Shown here piece after piece: positions 37,364 to 47,609 of a DNA stretch of 64,000 bases; the first letter of the stretch is position 1; the number at the start of each line of letters is the position of its first letter. The notes under the pieces were generated by a model. It saw nothing but the letters and a program-made list of their open reading frames with translations, was not told the DNA's origin and did no database searches. Source of the DNA: JAXLRU01 sp046330935 (GTDB lineage: Bacteria > Actinomycetota > Actinomycetes > Actinomycetales > Kineosporiaceae); NCBI GenBank assembly GCA_046330935.1, contig JAXLRU010000002.1, forward strand, positions 434,001 through 498,000, given 5' to 3'. The translations under genes and the position numbers were made by a program.

Positions 37364-40300
37364 GTGAGCACCCTCCTCCGAGACGTCATCGACATCCCCG
37401 AGCGCGCGGGCGCGGAGGACTACGTCCTGCGCCTCACCGACTCCGTCGGCCAGGGCGCGGCCGCCCGCACGATCGACGAATACGTCGTCACCGACGCCCT
37501 CGCCGACGCCTTCGACGATGCCCTCGGCCTGGTCGCCGAGGGCATCACTTCGGGCACCAGCCGCGGCGCGTTCCTGACCGGCTCGTTCGGGTCCGGTAAG
37601 TCGCACTTCATGGCCGTGCTCCACGCCCTGCTCCAGCACGAACCCGCCGCCCGCGCCAAGCCCGAGCTGCAGCCGGTCGTCGCGAAGCACGACCCCGTGC
37701 TGGCCGACCGCCGGGTCCTCCCCCTCGCCTTCCATCTCCTCGGCGCCACCACGATGGAGGAGGCCATCTTCGGCGGCTACATCCGCCAGGTCGCCGCGCT
37801 CCACCCCGGCGCGCCACTGCCCGCCGTCCACAAGTCCGACGCCCTGCTGGACGACGCCGAGCGGTTGCGCGCGCAGATGGGCGACACCGCGTTCTTCGCG
37901 GGCCTCAACGGCGGGGACGACACCGACGACGCCGGCCCCTGGGCGAACGTCCTGGGCGCGGGCACGTGGGACGCCGCCCGCTACGCGGAGGCACGTGCCG
38001 CCTCGACGGCGAGCGAGAACCGGCAGCAGCTCGTGAGCGCGCTGGTCGAAAGCTACTTCCGTGCCTACACCCAGCAGGCCGAGTACGTCGACCTCGACAG
38101 TGGCCTCGCCGCGATCTCCGCGCACGCGAAGGGCCTGCACTACGACGCGGTCGTCCTGTTCCTCGACGAGCTCGTGCTGTGGCTGGCCTTCTCGGTCCAG
38201 GACCGTGCCTTCTTCCGCCGCGAGTCGCAGAAGCTCACGAAGTTCGTCGAGTCCTCCGTGGGCGGCCGGGCCATCCCCCTGATCTCGTTCGTCGCCCGGC
38301 AGATGGACCTGCGGCGGTGGTTCGCCGACTCCGGGGCGAGCGGCTCCGAGCAGGACGCCCTCGACCGGGCGTTCCGCCACCAGGAGGGCCGCTTCGCGGT
38401 CATCCGCCTCGGGGACGACAACCTCCCCTACGTCGCGAACCGCCGACTGCTGCGACCGAAGGACGAGGCGGCGAAGGCCACGCTGGAACAGGCGTTCGCG
38501 GGGATCGACCGGCGACCCACGGTCTGGGACGTGCTGCTGGACGGCGTCAACACCGACGACCAGCACCGCGGCTCCGACGAGAAGGCGTTCCGCCTCACCT
38601 ACCCCTTCTCCCCCGCGCTCGTCTCGACCCTGCGCAGCCTCGCCAGCGTCATGCAGCGCGAACGCACCGCGCTCAAGGTGATGCAGCAGATGCTCGTCGA
38701 CCGCCGCGACAGCCTGACCATCGACGAGGTGATCCCCGTCGGGGACTCCTTCGACCTCGTCGTCGCCGGGCAGACCGGCCAGGCGCTGGACGCCGAGGCC
38801 GCGGCGCTGTTCCGGTCGGCGAACCGCCTCTACACCGAGAAGCTGCGCCCGCAGTTGCTGGGCATCCACGGCATCGACGAGCGCGTGCTGCGAGAGGCGC
38901 CCGACGCCGTCCCGCCGGCGTTCCGCACCGACGACCGCCTCGCCAAGACCCTGCTGCTCTCCGCGGTCGCGCCCAAGGTGCCCGCGCTCATGGCGCTGAC
39001 CGCCTCGAGGCTGGCGGCGCTCAACCACGGTTCCATCGTGTCGCCGCTGCCCGGCGGCGAGGCCTCCGTCGTCCTGTCCAAGGTGCGCACGTGGGCACGC
39101 GACGTCCCCGAGATCCACCTCGACGGCGACGACCGTAACCCCACCATCCGCGTACAGCTCTCCGACGTCGACTACGAGTCGATCGTCGAGCGGGCCAAGG
39201 CCGAGGACAACGAGGGCCGCCGACGCGAACTCATCAAGGACCTGGTGGCCGAGGGCTTGGGTATCGACGTCGGTCAGGCCGACACCCAGGGCGCGTACCC
39301 CCACGAGATCGTGTGGCGCGGCTCCCGCCGACGGGTCGACGTCCTGTTCGGCAACGTCCGCGACCGCAGCTGGCTCTCCGACGACCACTTCGTCGCCGCA
39401 CCCGACACGTGGCGCGTCGTCATCGACCACCCCTTCGACGAGCCCGGGCACTCCTCGGCCGAGGACCTGCAGCGACTCGACGAGATGATCACCCGCGGGC
39501 TCGCCACCCGCACGATCGTCTGGCTGCCCCGGTTCCTCAGTGATGACAAGATCCGTGAGCTGCGCCGCCTCGTCATCCTCAACTGGCTGCTCGACGGCAG
39601 CGCCGAGCGCTGGCAGGGCCACGCCGACCACCTCAGTGAGACCGACCGCGCGCTCGCCCGCTCCATCCTCGAGTCCCAGCGCAACACGCTGCGGCGCAGC
39701 ATCGACGACGCCATCCAGCAGGCGTACGGCGCCGCCGCTCCGCGTCGCGGCGTCCTTCTCGACGAGTCCGAGCAGGGCCACCGCGTCCTCGTCTCGTTCG
39801 AGAAGCTCTTCGCCCCGGTCAACCCCATCGGCGCCACCCTGGGGCAGGCATTCGAGCACCTGCTCGGGCAGGCCCTGGACGCCGTCCACCCAGCCCACCC
39901 GCACTTCGAACCGGGCAACGTCGAGGTGAAGCCCCGCGACCTGAAGATCGTCGCCTCCTACGTCGCGAAGGCCGTCGCGGACAGCGAGAAGCGCGTCGAG
40001 CTGCAGGCCGACGCCGCCGTCGTCCGGCGCATCGCCGGTCCTCTCGGCGTCGGCAAGGCCACCGAGATGCACTACCTGCTCGGCGACGACAGGTTCACCC
40101 CGTGGGGACAGGAGATCGAGCGGTGCCTCGGGCGCCGCGCGCAGGACAACGGCGTGCCCGCCGACGGCCCGGTGACGGTGGCCGAGCTGCGTCAGTGGAT
40201 CCGCGCCGTCACTCCCGCGCACGGGTTGCGCGACGAGGTCGCCGACCTGATCGTCATCGCCTGGGCCGCGCTGCGCCAGCGCGCGTGGTACCAGCACGGA

Positions 40301-41164
40301 AGCGCCCTCCCGACCCCTCCCGACCCTGGCGCCCTGCACCCCTCGATGGAGTTGCGCACGCAGGACCTGCCGTCGGCGCAGGAGTGGGAGGCGGCGCGCA
40401 CCCACGCGGGCCACCTCTTCGGTGAGCCCGGCGCCGCCTACCTCACCGCCCCCGCCGTCGCGACCTTCGTCGCCGCGGTCCGGGCGAAGGCTGCCGCGCT
40501 GGCCCCGGCCGCCGGTCCCCTCGTGGCGTCCCTGGAGGCCGCCTATCGCAGGCTCGGCCTCGCCGACGGCGACCGGCTGCGCACCGCGCGTACCTGCGTC
40601 GCGTTCGCCCAACAGGCGCGTCACCTCACCGGCGTCGCCCTGGTGCAGGCACTCGCCGATCCCGATCTCGGGGGGGCCACACCGACGATCGCGGGCACGT
40701 CGCTGTCGTCCGCCGCGGCCGTCACCGCCGCCCTCGACTCCTTCCACTGGAACCGTCTCGACCCGCTGCGCCACGCGATGGCGGGCGAGGACACCCGGGC
40801 GGCATCGGCCGCCGCCGTCGTCAACGCCCTTCGGCAGGCCCTCGCCAGCGACGAGCACACCAGGCGCATCGCGCCCGCGCTGCGAGCCTGCGAGGACGAC
40901 GTCTTCGCCTGGCTGGCCTCCGCCCCCGCATCGAGCGCCCCCGCGCCCGCCCAGGGCCAGACGCCCGCTCCCGCGGGCGAGCCCGGCGCACTCACGCTGC
41001 CCGCCGCCACGGCCGGCGTCGGCCCGATCCAGCCCGCCACCAGCTATGGCAGTGTCACCGCCCGGACCCGCGCGGACCGGGAGGGTCTGCTCCAGGACCT
41101 GCGCGACTTCCTCGACCAGCACCCCGACGACGACATCGAGGTCGTCTGGCGGGTCCTCCCGTGA
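37364..41164 (+). CDS. pglY: BREX type 2 ATPase PglY (BrxC-like)
   Basis: A 1266-residue protein from GTG. Walker A GSFGSGKSHFM is at 73-83 and Walker B AVVLFLDELVLWL at about 265. The very long helical body, including DVLLDGVN and LTYPFSPALVSTL, matches the PglY/BrxC family of large AAA-like ATPases. It is essential in BREX and may remodel DNA or the methyltransferase complex. The C-terminus has an Ala/Pro linker and a final acidic helix. It overlaps pglZ by GTGA, and all four distal BREX genes are coupled in this way. Confidence 0.93.
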   Translation: MSTLLRDVIDIPERAGAEDYVLRLTDSVGQGAAARTIDEYVVTDALADAFDDALGLVAEGITSGTSRGAFLTGSFGSGKSHFMAVLHALLQHEPAARAKPELQPVVAKHDPVLADRRVLPLAFHLLGATTMEEAIFGGYIRQVAALHPGAPLPAVHKSDALLDDAERLRAQMGDTAFFAGLNGGDDTDDAGPWANVLGAGTWDAARYAEARAASTASENRQQLVSALVESYFRAYTQQAEYVDLDSGLAAISAHAKGLHYDAVVLFLDELVLWLAFSVQDRAFFRRESQKLTKFVESSVGGRAIPLISFVARQMDLRRWFADSGASGSEQDALDRAFRHQEGRFAVIRLGDDNLPYVANRRLLRPKDEAAKATLEQAFAGIDRRPTVWDVLLDGVNTDDQHRGSDEKAFRLTYPFSPALVSTLRSLASVMQRERTALKVMQQMLVDRRDSLTIDEVIPVGDSFDLVVAGQTGQALDAEAAALFRSANRLYTEKLRPQLLGIHGIDERVLREAPDAVPPAFRTDDRLAKTLLLSAVAPKVPALMALTASRLAALNHGSIVSPLPGGEASVVLSKVRTWARDVPEIHLDGDDRNPTIRVQLSDVDYESIVERAKAEDNEGRRRELIKDLVAEGLGIDVGQADTQGAYPHEIVWRGSRRRVDVLFGNVRDRSWLSDDHFVAAPDTWRVVIDHPFDEPGHSSAEDLQRLDEMITRGLATRTIVWLPRFLSDDKIRELRRLVILNWLLDGSAERWQGHADHLSETDRALARSILESQRNTLRRSIDDAIQQAYGAAAPRRGVLLDESEQGHRVLVSFEKLFAPVNPIGATLGQAFEHLLGQALDAVHPAHPHFEPGNVEVKPRDLKIVASYVAKAVADSEKRVELQADAAVVRRIAGPLGVGKATEMHYLLGDDRFTPWGQEIERCLGRRAQDNGVPADGPVTVAELRQWIRAVTPAHGLRDEVADLIVIAWAALRQRAWYQHGSALPTPPDPGALHPSMELRTQDLPSAQEWEAARTHAGHLFGEPGAAYLTAPAVATFVAAVRAKAAALAPAAGPLVASLEAAYRRLGLADGDRLRTARTCVAFAQQARHLTGVALVQALADPDLGGATPTIAGTSLSSAAAVTAALDSFHWNRLDPLRHAMAGEDTRAASAAAVVNALRQALASDEHTRRIAPALRACEDDVFAWLASAPASSAPAPAQGQTPAPAGEPGALTLPAATAGVGPIQPATSYGSVTARTRADREGLLQDLRDFLDQHPDDDIEVVWRVLP

Positions 41165-43938
41165 CCGTGACCTCGGCCCTCACCCCGATCTCCCCCGCGA
41201 TGGTCCTGGCCAAGGTCGACGAGGCGCTGAGCATGGACTACAGCGACGGCGTCATCGGCCTGCGTGGCATCGCGAGCGACGCCGTGCGTACCGACCTGCA
41301 GCACCAGGGGCGGACGGTGCGCGTGCGGCCCGCCGAGTCGGCGCTCGCGGCACGCGAGGCGCTCGCCGAGCACCGGGACGGCGAGTGGATGGTCGTCGTC
41401 ACCGACCGCGACGACGACGACCTGGGGGCGGGCATCCTCGCCCACTTCGTCTGGCATCGCGTGCGCAACCCCGACCCGTGGGAGGCGGTGCGGCACCGCT
41501 TCGCCGCCACCGGGATCGACCCGCTCCTGACCACCCGTCCCGACAGCACCGACCTCGCCACCGACCTGGTGGCCGCCACCCCGGTCGAGGGCTGGCCCGC
41601 ATCGCCCGCCGGCGTCCTCACCCGCGCTCATGCCCTCGGCTCGGTCGCCGCGGCCCACCTCGGTTACGACGGGGACGCAGGCGACCCCCTCGGGGTGCTG
41701 CGGTGGACGATGGGAAGCGACCACGTCAGCGCCGTGGCGGCACTCCGCCACGGCGTCGGTGACCGCCTCACCGACGCGACGCTGGAGTGGATCGCCGAGC
41801 GCGCAGGGCCGGCCGCCCGGCCCGTCGCGTCGCTGCTCGCCAGGGGAGAGCTCGCCGACGTCGTCCCCCTCGGCGTGGTCCTGCACCTGCTGACGTCCGT
41901 CGGCAGCGAGGACGCCGCCACCCGGCATCAGGCCCAGCTCGCACTCGTCCGGCTCGAACCTCGATGGGGTGACCCCCGCCCTTCCGAGCAGTCGCTCGCC
42001 GCGCTGGGCCGGGCCTGCGACGCGCTGATCGCCGACCTGGTCCACGATCGCCGTGCGGACAGCGACGTCGACCGCGTGCTGCGGCGCGGCGACGAGATCC
42101 TCGCCCAGATCCACGCCACACCGCTGGCCCGCGGGTCCGACCTGCTGGCCAGCGGGATGCGCGCGCGGCTCGTCGTCCTCGCCGACGCCCTGCGCCGCGC
42201 CGTCCACGATCCTCGCGCCGTCCAGGACCCCCGCGCCGTCGACACCGCGCCCGTCGAGGTCGCGTGGCGGCAGCTGGCCGCCCACCGCCTGGCCGCCCCC
42301 GGCGCTCGCCCCTCGGCGGACGTCCGGCCGTTCGCCGCCGCCGTCCGGCTCGTCCGCTGGCTCGCCCGGCCCGAGCCGGAGCTGCCGGCGGCAGCACCCG
42401 CCCGGCTCGCCGCCCTCGCCACGCGGCATCTGAGCGACGACGCCTGGGCCGACGCCGCTCTCGACGACGCCTTCGCCGGCGTCGACGACCCCGAACTGTC
42501 CCCGGCCCTCCAGGCCGTGGTGACCCGCAGCCTCGCCCGGCGAACCGAACAGGAGCGCCGGTTCGCCCGCGCGCTCGCGCCTGCCGGCACCTCCCCCGGG
42601 ACCCGTGACGTCCTCCCCGGGGAACCACCCGTGTGGTTCCTGGAGCGGCTGCTCACCGGCGCGGTGATCCCCCTGGCAACCCGCGTGCCGGTGCTGTTGC
42701 TGGTGATGGACGGCATGAGCGTGACGACCGCGACGGAGATCCTCGACGACGCCACGACCCGGCTCGGGTGGACGGAGGCGGCCCTGAACGGCTCCTCCCA
42801 CCGGGGCGGGGCGCTCGCCGTCCTGCCCACGCTCACCGAGGTCAGCCGCACCTCGCTGCTGTGCGGCCGCCTCACCGAGGGCCAGCAGCCCGCCGAGCGT
42901 GCCGGATACACCGAGATCACCTCGCAGACCGGCAAGATCCGCGCGGCGCTCTTCCACAAGAAGGGGGTCGACACGACCGCCGCGGGCTGGTCGATCAGCC
43001 ACGACGTCGGGCAGGCGCTCGACGACGGCGACGTCCGGCTCGTCACCGTCGTGCTGAACACTGTCGACGACGCACTCGACCGCAGCGACCCCGCCGGCAC
43101 GGTCTGGACGGCCGACGCCGTCAAGCACCTCGAGCCGTTGCTGGCTCGCGCTGCCGCCGCCGGACGCGTCGTCGTCATGACGGCCGATCACGGACACGTG
43201 GTCGAGCGTCGGCTCGGCACCCAAGTGCCCCACCAGGACTCCTCGAGCGGCCGTTCGCGTGGCACCAACGCCCCCGCCGGGGACGGCGAGATCGAGGTCT
43301 CCGGTCCCCGGGTGCTCGCCCCGGGGCAGCGAGCGGTCCTCGCCGTCGACGCCACGCTGAGGTACGGGCCGCTGAAGGCCGGTTACCACGGTGGGGCCAG
43401 TGCCGCGGAGGTCGTCGTCCCGGTCGCCGTCCTCGTTCGCGAGAGCGAGAGCACGGCCCTGCCGGCCGGGCTGTCGGCACTGCCCCCTCAGCAACCGGCC
43501 TGGTGGGACGACGCCTCCCCGATCGTCGACGCACCGGCGGCCACTGTCCCGGAGCACCGCGCGACGGCCGCGGGTGCGACGCTGTTCGACCTCCCCACGG
43601 CGGAAACCCCGGCCGCCGTCCCCGGCAGCCTCGGACGAGCCGTCGTGCGGTCCGCGGTGTACCGCCGGCAACGCAAGCTGGCCTCCCGGCTGATCATCAC
43701 CGACGATCAGGTCGCCCGGCTCGTCGACGCCCTGGCGGCGGCCCCGGCCACCCGTCTGGCGGCGACCCCCGCGGCGCAGGCGCTCGGCGTCCCGCAGACG
43801 CGACTGTCCGGTGCCCTCACCCAGGTGCAGCAGTTGCTCAACGTCGAGGGGTACCCCGTCCTCGCCCGCGACACGGCCACCGGCGTCGCCGTCCTCGACC
43901 TCGTCCTCCTCGGCGAGCAGTTCGAGGTGCTCGCATGA
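41161..43938 (+). CDS. pglZ: BREX phosphatase-like protein PglZ
   Basis: A 925-residue protein starting at GTG within the pglY stop. The C-terminal half holds the alkaline-phosphatase-like PglZ domain: PVLLLVMDGMSVTTATEIL near residue 510 and VVMTADHGHVVERRLG near 674, which supply metal ligands. The N-terminal half is helical. PglZ is the signature gene of all BREX types. The frame is complete with no indels, in contrast to pglX. Confidence 0.94.
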   Translation: MTVTSALTPISPAMVLAKVDEALSMDYSDGVIGLRGIASDAVRTDLQHQGRTVRVRPAESALAAREALAEHRDGEWMVVVTDRDDDDLGAGILAHFVWHRVRNPDPWEAVRHRFAATGIDPLLTTRPDSTDLATDLVAATPVEGWPASPAGVLTRAHALGSVAAAHLGYDGDAGDPLGVLRWTMGSDHVSAVAALRHGVGDRLTDATLEWIAERAGPAARPVASLLARGELADVVPLGVVLHLLTSVGSEDAATRHQAQLALVRLEPRWGDPRPSEQSLAALGRACDALIADLVHDRRADSDVDRVLRRGDEILAQIHATPLARGSDLLASGMRARLVVLADALRRAVHDPRAVQDPRAVDTAPVEVAWRQLAAHRLAAPGARPSADVRPFAAAVRLVRWLARPEPELPAAAPARLAALATRHLSDDAWADAALDDAFAGVDDPELSPALQAVVTRSLARRTEQERRFARALAPAGTSPGTRDVLPGEPPVWFLERLLTGAVIPLATRVPVLLLVMDGMSVTTATEILDDATTRLGWTEAALNGSSHRGGALAVLPTLTEVSRTSLLCGRLTEGQQPAERAGYTEITSQTGKIRAALFHKKGVDTTAAGWSISHDVGQALDDGDVRLVTVVLNTVDDALDRSDPAGTVWTADAVKHLEPLLARAAAAGRVVVMTADHGHVVERRLGTQVPHQDSSSGRSRGTNAPAGDGEIEVSGPRVLAPGQRAVLAVDATLRYGPLKAGYHGGASAAEVVVPVAVLVRESESTALPAGLSALPPQQPAWWDDASPIVDAPAATVPEHRATAAGATLFDLPTAETPAAVPGSLGRAVVRSAVYRRQRKLASRLIITDDQVARLVDALAAAPATRLAATPAAQALGVPQTRLSGALTQVQQLLNVEGYPVLARDTATGVAVLDLVLLGEQFEVLA

Positions 43939-45299
43939 CGGCCGACGTCTCCGCCCGGCGAAGGCGGGACGTCGTCGCCGCGCTCCGGCGGGGGACGGTC
44001 CCCGAGGCCGGGCTGGACCTGCTCGCCGTCGGCCTCGACCGCTTCGCCTCCGCACTCGACGACGAACTCGACGCCGTCGCGTCCGGCGGCGCCGTGTTCA
44101 AGGCCGTCCGAGGCGAGTACGGCGCCGGCAAGACGTTCTTCACCCGCCACCTCGCCGAGCGAGCCCTCCGCCGTGGCTTCGCCGCAGCGGAGGTCCAGAT
44201 CTCCGAGACGCAGACCCCTCTGCACCGCCTGGAGACCGTCTACCGGCGGGTGACCGAGACGATGCGGACGTCCTCGATCCCGGCCAGCGCGTTCCGGGCA
44301 GTGCTCGACTCGTGGCTGTTCACGCTGGAATCCGATGCGCTCGACGGCGACCCGGCGCTCGCCCAAGCCGGGGACGACGCCCTGGCCGCAGCCGTCGACC
44401 GACTGTTGGAACGGCGCCTCGCCCAGGTCACGTCACGAACCCCCGTCTTCGCACAGGCGCTGCGCGGGTACCGGGCTGCGATCACGACTGGTGACGCGCC
44501 GCTCGCCGACGGCCTGGCCGCCTGGATGGGCGGGCAGCCCCAGGTGGCCGCAGCGGCCAAGCGCGCGGCCGGAGTCCGCGGCGAGCTCGACCACTTCGGG
44601 GCCATGGCGTTCCTGCAGGGCCTGCTCACGGTGCTGCGGGACGCCGGACACCCCGGGCTCGTGCTCGTCCTCGACGAGGTCGAGACCCTGCAGCGGGTTC
44701 GAGGCGACGTCCGCGACAAGGCGCTGAACGCGCTCCGCCAGCTGCTCGACGAGGTGGACTCCGGCCGGTTTCCCGGCCTGTACCTCCTGGTCACGGGAAC
44801 CCCCGCCTTCTACGACGGCCCCTCCGGCGCTCAGCGACTCGCACCGCTCGCGCAACGGCTCGCCACGGATCTCGGCAGCGACCCGCGCTTCGACAATCCG
44901 CGGGCGGTCCAGCTGCGGCTGCCAGGCTTCGACCGTGCCTCTCTGGTCGCGCTCGGGGTGCGTGTCCGCGACCTGTACGCCGACGGGGCGTCCGACCCCG
45001 CGGGCGTCCGACAGCGAGTGGACGACGCCTACCTGGCCACCCTCGCGGACGCCGTCACCGGCGCTCTCGGTGGCAAGGTCGGCGTCGCCCCACGGGTGTA
45101 CCTGAAGAAGCTCGTCGCCGATGTCCTCGACCGGGTCGACCAGTTCCCCGACTTCGACCCCCGCCGCGACTACGCCCTCACCGTGCGGCCCGCGGAGCTG
45201 TCCGACGTCGAGCGCGCCGTGGCGTCCGGCGACTCCGGCACCGGGGCGGGCTCGCTCGACGACATCGCCCTGGACCTCCCCGACGGCGCCCAGGCATGA
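43935..45299 (+). CDS. brxD: BREX ATP-binding protein BrxD
   Basis: ATG 43935 overlaps the pglZ stop, giving 454 residues. Walker A is GEYGAGKTFFTRHLAERAL and Walker B LVLVLDEVETLQRVRG, followed by sensor-like LYLLVTGTPAFYDG. This is the BrxD ATPase specific to type 2 BREX, thought to work with the helicase encoded next. Confidence 0.92.
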   Translation: MTADVSARRRRDVVAALRRGTVPEAGLDLLAVGLDRFASALDDELDAVASGGAVFKAVRGEYGAGKTFFTRHLAERALRRGFAAAEVQISETQTPLHRLETVYRRVTETMRTSSIPASAFRAVLDSWLFTLESDALDGDPALAQAGDDALAAAVDRLLERRLAQVTSRTPVFAQALRGYRAAITTGDAPLADGLAAWMGGQPQVAAAAKRAAGVRGELDHFGAMAFLQGLLTVLRDAGHPGLVLVLDEVETLQRVRGDVRDKALNALRQLLDEVDSGRFPGLYLLVTGTPAFYDGPSGAQRLAPLAQRLATDLGSDPRFDNPRAVQLRLPGFDRASLVALGVRVRDLYADGASDPAGVRQRVDDAYLATLADAVTGALGGKVGVAPRVYLKKLVADVLDRVDQFPDFDPRRDYALTVRPAELSDVERAVASGDSGTGAGSLDDIALDLPDGAQA

Positions 45300-47431
45300 C
45301 GGAGTCGGGGCCTCAGGATGCCTTCGACCTTCTCCACCCCGTCGTCCAGCATCACGTCGTCAACAGCCTCGGCTGGCCGTCCCTGCGGCCGCTCCAGGCC
45401 GAGGCCGTCGGCCCGCTGTTGGCCGGACATGACGCCGTCCTGCTGGCGCCCACCGCTGGTGGCAAGACCGAGGCTGCGATGTTCCCGCTGCTCACGCGGA
45501 TGCACGAGGAGGGCTGGCCTCGCCTGTCCCTGCTGTACGTGTGCCCGCTGAAGGCGCTGCTGAACAACCTCCAGCCGAGGCTGGAGACCTACGCCGGGTG
45601 GCTGGGGCGCACCGCCGAGGTACGACACGGGGACACCGGCCCCGGGGCCCGCGCCCGGCAGGCCCAGGACCGTCCTTCCGTCCTCCTGACGACCCCGGAG
45701 TCCCTGGAGGCGATGCTCGTCTCCACCACCGTCGACGCCCCGCGCGTGTTCGCGGACCTGCGCGCAGTCATCGTGGACGAGGTGCACGCTTTCGCCGGGG
45801 ACGACCGGGGGTGGCACCTGCTCGCCGTCCTCGACCGCCTCGAGGCCCTCGCCGGGCGTCGGCTGCAACGCGTCGGCCTGTCCGCGACGGTCGGGAACCC
45901 CGTCGACCTGCTGGCATGGCTCCAGGGTGCCGGGCGCGGCCGACCAGGTGCCGTGGTCGCGCCGGACGCGGGGGCGCCGGGCGTGGTCGCCGAACTCGCC
46001 GTCGACTTCGTCGGCAGTGAGGGCAACGCCGCCATCGTGCTCTCCCAGATGTTCCGGGGGGAGAAGCGGCTCGTCTTCGCCGACTCTCGGCGGTCGGTCG
46101 AGGGACTGTCGGTGCGGCTGCGCGAGGCCGGCGTCGAGACATACACGTCGCACTCGTCGTTGTCCGCCGACGAGCGCCGCCGAGCCGAGGCCGCTTTCGC
46201 GGAGGGACGCGACTGCGTCATCGTCTCGACGTCGACGCTGGAACTCGGCATCGACGTCGGCGACCTCGACCGCGTCGTCCAGCTCGGAGCCCCCGCATCT
46301 GTCGCGTCGCTGCTGCAGCGCCTCGGGCGTACGGGGCGGCGTCCTGGTAGCCGCCGGAACATGACCTTCCTCGCTCTCGACGACAGCGAACTGCTGCGTG
46401 CCGTCGCCTTGCTCCTCCTCCTGGAGGAAGGGTTCGTCGAGCCCGTGATCCCGCCGCCACGGCCGCTGCATGTGGCCTCGCAGCAGCTGCTCGGGCTCGC
46501 CCTGCAAAAGGGGCGGATCGACGTGCGGACGGAGTCCACGCGACTGGCCGCCCTGGGCCTGGCCGACGACGAAGACCTCGCGCTGATCGGCGGATGGCTG
46601 CTGGAGAGCGGCCACCTGGACGCAGACGAAGGCCTCGCGTTCGTCGGCCCCGAGGCGCAACGCCGGTACGGCGCCAGGAACTTCATGGAGATCCTCGCGG
46701 TGTTCGCGGCTGCCCCCGAGGTCACCGTGCTGCACGGGCGAACCGAGGTCGGCAGCGTCGACCCGATGCTGCTGACGACGAAGGCCGCCGGGCCGCGCCT
46801 CATCGTGCTGGCCGGCCGTCCCTGGCGCGTCACCCACGTCGACTGGAAGCGGCGCCGCGCCTTCGTCGAGCCGAGCGACGCCGGCGGGGTGACGACGTGG
46901 AGCGGCGAGGCGCGGCCCTACTCGTTCGAGCTCTCCGACGCGATCCGGCGGGTGTTGCTCGGCGCGCTGCCCGCACGCGTGGAGCTCAGCCGTCGCGCCC
47001 TGGCCCGGCTGGAGTCGGCGCGCGAGTCCCACGGCCGGTACGCGGACGACGCCGCCTCCGTGGTCGCTCACGAGACCCGGACGCGGTGGTGGACGTTCGC
47101 CGGCGCCCGGGCGAATGCCGTCCTCGCGTCCGCGCTCGCGGTGGTCGCACCGAACCTGCTGGACCCGGGTACCTGGACCAACCTGCACGTCACTTTGGCT
47201 CCGGAGGCCACAGCCGCAGAGGTGATGCGCGCGCTGCACGAGGCCAGGAAGCGTTTCGGCGAGGGCTTCGGGTCCGTCATCCCCGAGGTGAGCGAGCGTG
47301 CATTGAAGCGGCTGAAGTTCGCTGAGCTTCTGCCACCTGAGCTTGCCCGGGCCACCCTGGCCGCCCGCGGCGCCGACTCCGCCGCTGCGGGTCGGGTGGC
47401 ACGTCGTCCGGTCGCGCAACGCTCGGGCTGA
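45296..47431 (+). CDS. brxHI: BREX helicase BrxHI (DEAD/DEAH, Lhr-like)
   Basis: A 711-residue superfamily 2 helicase coupled to brxD by ATGA. Motif I APTAGGKTEAAM is at 51-62, motif II IVDEVHAF at about 160, motif III LSATVGNP, motif V STLELGIDVGDLDRVVQ and motif VI QRLGRTGRRPG. The C-terminal third resembles the Lhr winged-helix and beta region. This is the last gene of the type 2 BREX operon; 178 nt without a gene follow. Confidence 0.93.
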   Translation: MTESGPQDAFDLLHPVVQHHVVNSLGWPSLRPLQAEAVGPLLAGHDAVLLAPTAGGKTEAAMFPLLTRMHEEGWPRLSLLYVCPLKALLNNLQPRLETYAGWLGRTAEVRHGDTGPGARARQAQDRPSVLLTTPESLEAMLVSTTVDAPRVFADLRAVIVDEVHAFAGDDRGWHLLAVLDRLEALAGRRLQRVGLSATVGNPVDLLAWLQGAGRGRPGAVVAPDAGAPGVVAELAVDFVGSEGNAAIVLSQMFRGEKRLVFADSRRSVEGLSVRLREAGVETYTSHSSLSADERRRAEAAFAEGRDCVIVSTSTLELGIDVGDLDRVVQLGAPASVASLLQRLGRTGRRPGSRRNMTFLALDDSELLRAVALLLLLEEGFVEPVIPPPRPLHVASQQLLGLALQKGRIDVRTESTRLAALGLADDEDLALIGGWLLESGHLDADEGLAFVGPEAQRRYGARNFMEILAVFAAAPEVTVLHGRTEVGSVDPMLLTTKAAGPRLIVLAGRPWRVTHVDWKRRRAFVEPSDAGGVTTWSGEARPYSFELSDAIRRVLLGALPARVELSRRALARLESARESHGRYADDAASVVAHETRTRWWTFAGARANAVLASALAVVAPNLLDPGTWTNLHVTLAPEATAAEVMRALHEARKRFGEGFGSVIPEVSERALKRLKFAELLPPELARATLAARGADSAAAGRVARRPVAQRSG

Positions 47432-47609
47432 CGGGATGCGTCCGTCGTCGCTCCGGCGCTGGGCAAGCCCCTACCGCGACGGGGCGTCCTTTCGCACGGC
47501 GGCACCGAACCGTCGTGGGCGAACTCACCCGAGCGAACGCTGAAGTCCCACCTGCTGGTGACGACGAGAGGGCACACTCGTAGTCCGGTCGCGAACGAGG
47601 AGCTCACCT

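Noticed and set aside
37118..41122. A 1334-codon minus-strand frame opposite pglY
   Set aside because: Gly/Val/Arg-biased antisense of a real BREX gene, no recognisable motif.
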